From the NCBI GenBank assembly GCA_963843085.1, contig CAWJJG010000011.1, positions 930,001-994,000 on the forward strand: 64,000 bases of DNA. The letters are read 5' to 3'. The position numbers and the translations under genes are program-made. Origin of the DNA: DASUPK01 sp963843085 (lineage in GTDB: Bacteria > Actinomycetota > Thermoleophilia > Solirubrobacterales > 70-9). Shown in pieces: positions 61,492-64,000 of the stretch (positions are counted from its first letter, which is position 1; each line of letters starts with the position of its first letter). Under the pieces are notes generated by a model. It did not search any database and was not told where the DNA came from. It saw only the letters and a program-made list of their open reading frames with translations.

Positions 61492-61776
61492 TTACGCGGG
61501 CCGCGCCGCGCCGAAGCCGATCAGCTCGTCGATGAACCCTGCCGCGTCCGCCTCGGCGCGCTCGGACGAGATCCCGCTCCGCTCGCTGAGCAGGAGCGCG
61601 AGCTCCGCGATCGTGGCGGGCTCGGCGAGGGCCTCCCAGATCAGCTTCCCGGTCGCGTTCAGGCGCAGGTAGCGATCGGATTCCGGGTCGAGCATCACGA
61701 TGCCGCCGTCCATCGGCTCGGTCACGAGGCCGTCGGTGCGGGCGATCCGGGTGGATGCGCTGAGCTTCTCCGGCAT
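61492..61776 (-). CDS. PqqD-family protein (RiPP recognition element)
   Basis: 94 residues from ATG 61776. MLDPESDRYLRLNATGKLIWEAL matches the PqqD core (beta-turn-beta then LNxTGxxIWexL), followed by TIAELALLLSERSG and a C-terminal helical part with FIDELIGFG. Such proteins bind precursor leader peptides and hand them to modifying enzymes. It is transcribed opposite to the radical SAM gene, tail to tail with a 5-base gap, and divergent from the HprK-like gene (45 bases). Confidence 0.85.
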   Translation of the reverse strand: MPEKLSASTRIARTDGLVTEPMDGGIVMLDPESDRYLRLNATGKLIWEALAEPATIAELALLLSERSGISSERAEADAAGFIDELIGFGAARPA

Positions 61777-61821
61777 GGCGCCGGAGGTTAGCCTTGGACA
61801 TCTGCGGGCGCCGCGGGTCTG

Positions 61822-62736
61822 ATGAGCAGCCTCCACGGATACGAGATCGACTCGGATGTGCCACTGCGCCGGGCCGGCGAGGCGGCCGGGTCGCTCGGAC
61901 GGATCACCGTCCGGGCCGAGCCGGGCCGCCCGCTCGAGGCGCCGGCGGAGCTCGTTCGGCTCGTCGCGGACGCCGAGTGGAGCCCGCACTACGCCGCGGC
62001 CCGGCTCGGCGGCCGGATCCTCGCCTGGCATTCCGACGCGGGCAGCTTCCTGATCGATCCGGCATCGATGGCGATCGGGCATCGCGCCGCGGACACGGCC
62101 CTGGAGCTCGGCGTGGAGCGCTGGGAGGACCGGCTGGCTTCGAACGCCATCCCCATCCTGCTCGGCGAGCTTGGCGGCCTCTCCCTGCACGCTTCCGCGA
62201 ACCTGGTCGGCGAGCGCGCGGTGGTCATCTGCGGGGTGACCGGGCGGGGGAAGTCGACCCTGTCGGCGGCGCTGACGGCGGCCGGGCATCCCTCGCTCGG
62301 TGAGGACGGCGTCGTCGTGCGGCGCACCGATAACGGGCATGTGGTCTGGCCGGGTGCGCGCGGGTCGCTGCTCACCGAGCCGGCCGCCGTCCTCGTCGGC
62401 GCCGGCACCGCCGACGGCCCGGCGGACCCCCGAGGACGCCGGCTGCACGAGGGGCTCCGCACGGCGGATCGCCCGGGCGAGGTGGCCCTGGTCGCCTTTC
62501 TCCGGGAGCGCGGTGGCTCGAGTGTCGACATCGAGCCGGCCGACTCGGCCAAGACGCATCGGGAGCTCCTCGACCACCTGCTCACGGCGGGTCGCGTCGG
62601 CGCTCGGGAGTTCGCCGCATCGGCGCGGGTGGCCGAATCGGCGCGCGGCGTCCTCCTGCGGGTCCCCGAGTCGCTCGACGCCGTCACGGAGGCCGCCGAG
62701 CGGCTGGCGGCCCTCGCCGCCCAGGATCGCCCCTAG
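61822..62736 (+). CDS. HprK-like P-loop kinase domain protein
   Basis: 304 residues. Walker A GVTGRGKST (138-146) and SLGEDGVVVRR (158-168) match the HprK/lasso-peptide kinase fold, where the acidic ED after the second strand helps bind Mg; SLHASANLVG precedes the P-loop as in that family. Such proteins sit in lasso-peptide and HPr-rel-type clusters next to PqqD and PF14907 proteins, and one member phosphorylates a lasso core Ser. Here the Thr-rich peptide end is an obvious possible target; that is inference. Convergent four-base overlap with the nucleotidyltransferase gene. Confidence 0.82.
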   Translation: MSSLHGYEIDSDVPLRRAGEAAGSLGRITVRAEPGRPLEAPAELVRLVADAEWSPHYAAARLGGRILAWHSDAGSFLIDPASMAIGHRAADTALELGVERWEDRLASNAIPILLGELGGLSLHASANLVGERAVVICGVTGRGKSTLSAALTAAGHPSLGEDGVVVRRTDNGHVVWPGARGSLLTEPAAVLVGAGTADGPADPRGRRLHEGLRTADRPGEVALVAFLRERGGSSVDIEPADSAKTHRELLDHLLTAGRVGAREFAASARVAESARGVLLRVPESLDAVTEAAERLAALAAQDRP

Positions 62737-63839
62737 CGCCGCAGGGTGATGCCGCGCGCGATCAGCGCGGCGTGCCTCGCCACGAGCCGAAGCCGGCCGG
62801 CGCCGTCTCCGCCGACGAGGCCGTCCAGCGCCTCGCGGCGGGGGATCAGGATGTCCCGCACGAATGCCGGTCGCTGTCGCCAGGGCAATGCGGCCAGCCG
62901 GCCGATGTTCGCCGAGGCCTGCAGGTCGAGCTCCTCCATGGCGCGCACCGGCCCGAAGGGAGGCGGATCGCCCGGGCCGATCGGCCGAGGAAGCGTGACC
63001 CGGAGGTATCGCTCCGTGTAGTCGAGCGCTCGGTGGAGAGCCCAGAGGAGCCCGAGCTCCCGGGCCCTCACGAACGCCGCCTCCCACTCCTCCTCGCCCG
63101 TGGCGAGGCGCAGCCGTCTGATGTCCTCGAGCCAGGAGAGGCGCTTGTGGCGGTGGCTCATCAGATGAAGGGCACAGACGAGCAGCTGATCCGGGAGCGA
63201 GGGGAACGCGGCACCGGGGGTGCCAGGGACGGCCTCAGCTGCCTTTGCGAGGGCGGCATGGGAGAGCGACTCTCCCATCGCGTCGTCGCTCACCCGCCAG
63301 TGGACCTCGACGTGGACGCTCCTCCGCCCCACCTGGCGCGTCAGCTCGAGAGTGTGGCCGTGCGTGGCCGCGAAGCCCGGCCGGTATTCGAGCTGCTCCT
63401 CGTATCCGATCGCCGACAGCGCCGCCCCGGCCCGATCGAGCGTGGCGCGATCGACGAGCAGGTCGAGGTCGGTGTAGGGACGCAGGCCGGGATCCGGATA
63501 GACGCGATCGCTGATCGCCGGGCCCTTGAGCACGATCGCGGGACCCCCGATGGCGGCCTCGAGAGCGGCGGCGACCGGCGGCAGCTCGCGGGTCGCCAGG
63601 GCCCTGCTGAGCGCGGCGACCGCCCGGGCGTCGCGAAGCTGGCCGGCGTGCCGGTGATCCAGGACGAGCCGGCCGTCGTCCAGCGCCAGGACGCAGGCGC
63701 CGATGACGCGATGCTCGACCGCGGCCGACACGAACCTGCCCGGAACAGCGGGCTCGACCCGGCCCTTCGCGGTGACCGTCCGCCCGAGGTCGCCGAGCTG
63801 ATCGGCGAACGGCATGCTGAACGGCTCACGGCGGAACAC
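62733..63839 (-). CDS. Nucleotidyltransferase family protein (PF14907-like)
   Basis: 368 residues (GTG 63839; ATG 63815 MPFADQLG is an alternative). PAIVLKGPAISDRVYPDPGL (100-119) then RPYTDLDLLVD (120-130) with the Asp pair D124/D126, and SVHVEVHWRVSDDAM: the pattern of the nucleotidyltransferase-fold proteins found beside HprK-like and PqqD-like genes in lasso and exopolysaccharide clusters. LMSHRHKRLSWLEDIRRL follows. It would transfer a nucleotide to a peptide, glycan or protein; substrate unknown. Confidence 0.82.
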   Translation of the reverse strand: MFRREPFSMPFADQLGDLGRTVTAKGRVEPAVPGRFVSAAVEHRVIGACVLALDDGRLVLDHRHAGQLRDARAVAALSRALATRELPPVAAALEAAIGGPAIVLKGPAISDRVYPDPGLRPYTDLDLLVDRATLDRAGAALSAIGYEEQLEYRPGFAATHGHTLELTRQVGRRSVHVEVHWRVSDDAMGESLSHAALAKAAEAVPGTPGAAFPSLPDQLLVCALHLMSHRHKRLSWLEDIRRLRLATGEEEWEAAFVRARELGLLWALHRALDYTERYLRVTLPRPIGPGDPPPFGPVRAMEELDLQASANIGRLAALPWRQRPAFVRDILIPRREALDGLVGGDGAGRLRLVARHAALIARGITLRR

Positions 63840-63933
63840 CTGACTCCGAGCCTAACGTGCCGGAGGCCGACCCGGACTAGGGTTGGAACCGATGGCCGAC
63901 CCGAGCAGCGCCTCCCGAGAGGCTTAGCGAGCG

Positions 63934-64000
63934 GTGAGCGCGCGATGGCGCTCGGGGGCCGCCGTTGCGGTGGCCTGCGGAGTCGTGCTGGCGATGGTCC
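63934..64000 (+). CDS. Start of a membrane or secreted protein, cut by window edge
   Basis: GTG at 63934 gives SARWRSGAAVAVACGVVLAM, a short basic start then a hydrophobic segment, as in a signal peptide or first membrane helix. Only 22 codons are visible. It is divergent from the nucleotidyltransferase gene with 94 bases between, so it may be the next gene of the peptide locus (exporter, protease or membrane partner). An 11-codon ORF at 63892-63927 precedes it and is probably chance. Confidence 0.45.
   Translation, partial: MSARWRSGAAVAVACGVVLAMV

Noticed and set aside
63892..63927. Eleven-codon ORF MADPSSASREA before the last gene
   Set aside because: Too short, no clear ribosome-binding site and no similarity to the peptide precursors at 59644.

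Overview
The window is very GC-rich DNA with short intergenic gaps, many stop/start overlaps (ATGA, GTGA, TGATG) and frequent GTG/TTG starts, which points to a high-GC actinobacterium. The mix of genes (RpoD-type sigma factor, MptA/FolE2-type GTP cyclohydrolase, family-5 uracil-DNA glycosylase, a very large glycosyltransferase island) would suit a Thermoleophilia/Solirubrobacterales-like lineage. That placement is inference; no marker here is decisive.

Layout. (1) 1-1.9 kb: a tRNA-Thr, a tRNA-Tyr with an odd anticodon loop, and four protein-coding remnants (secreted protein, SDR oxidoreductase, PD-(D/E)XK endonuclease-like protein, AbrB-like protein), all with apparent frameshifts. (2) 2.1-7.1 kb: intact housekeeping genes: a two-gene ABC-2 exporter, rpoD, mptA/folE2, pgsA and a uracil-DNA glycosylase. 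(3) 7.1-58.1 kb: a surface-polysaccharide supercluster in short blocks on alternating strands. I count 22 glycosyltransferases or likely glycosyltransferases, seven methyltransferases, an ABC polysaccharide exporter (wzm/wzt-like), several large membrane proteins, and sugar-nucleotide enzymes: two GDP-mannose dehydratases with a GDP-fucose synthase, a WecE-like aminotransferase with two WecD-like acetyltransferases, two RfbE-like SDRs, RfbC and a UDP-sugar dehydrogenase. No initiating phosphoglycosyltransferase (WecA/WbaP type) and no RmlA/B/D are seen, so pathways must be completed elsewhere. (4) 58.2-64 kb: a compact gene set that looks like a RiPP (ribosomally made, modified peptide) locus: an FAD oxidoreductase, two tandem 43-residue near-identical peptides, a radical SAM enzyme with a fused PqqD-like C-terminal domain, a separate PqqD-like protein, an HprK-like P-loop kinase and a PF14907-type nucleotidyltransferase.

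How it fits together. The sugar-nucleotide enzymes feed the glycosyltransferases; acetyl- and methyltransferases decorate the glycan; the wzm/wzt pair is the visible route out. The peptide locus borders the glycan island but is functionally distinct. Its leader carries a YxxP motif like that of lasso-peptide precursors, but no lasso cyclase or protease is visible before the window ends, and the radical SAM enzyme lacks the SPASM cysteines. This is the best candidate for an undescribed system here.
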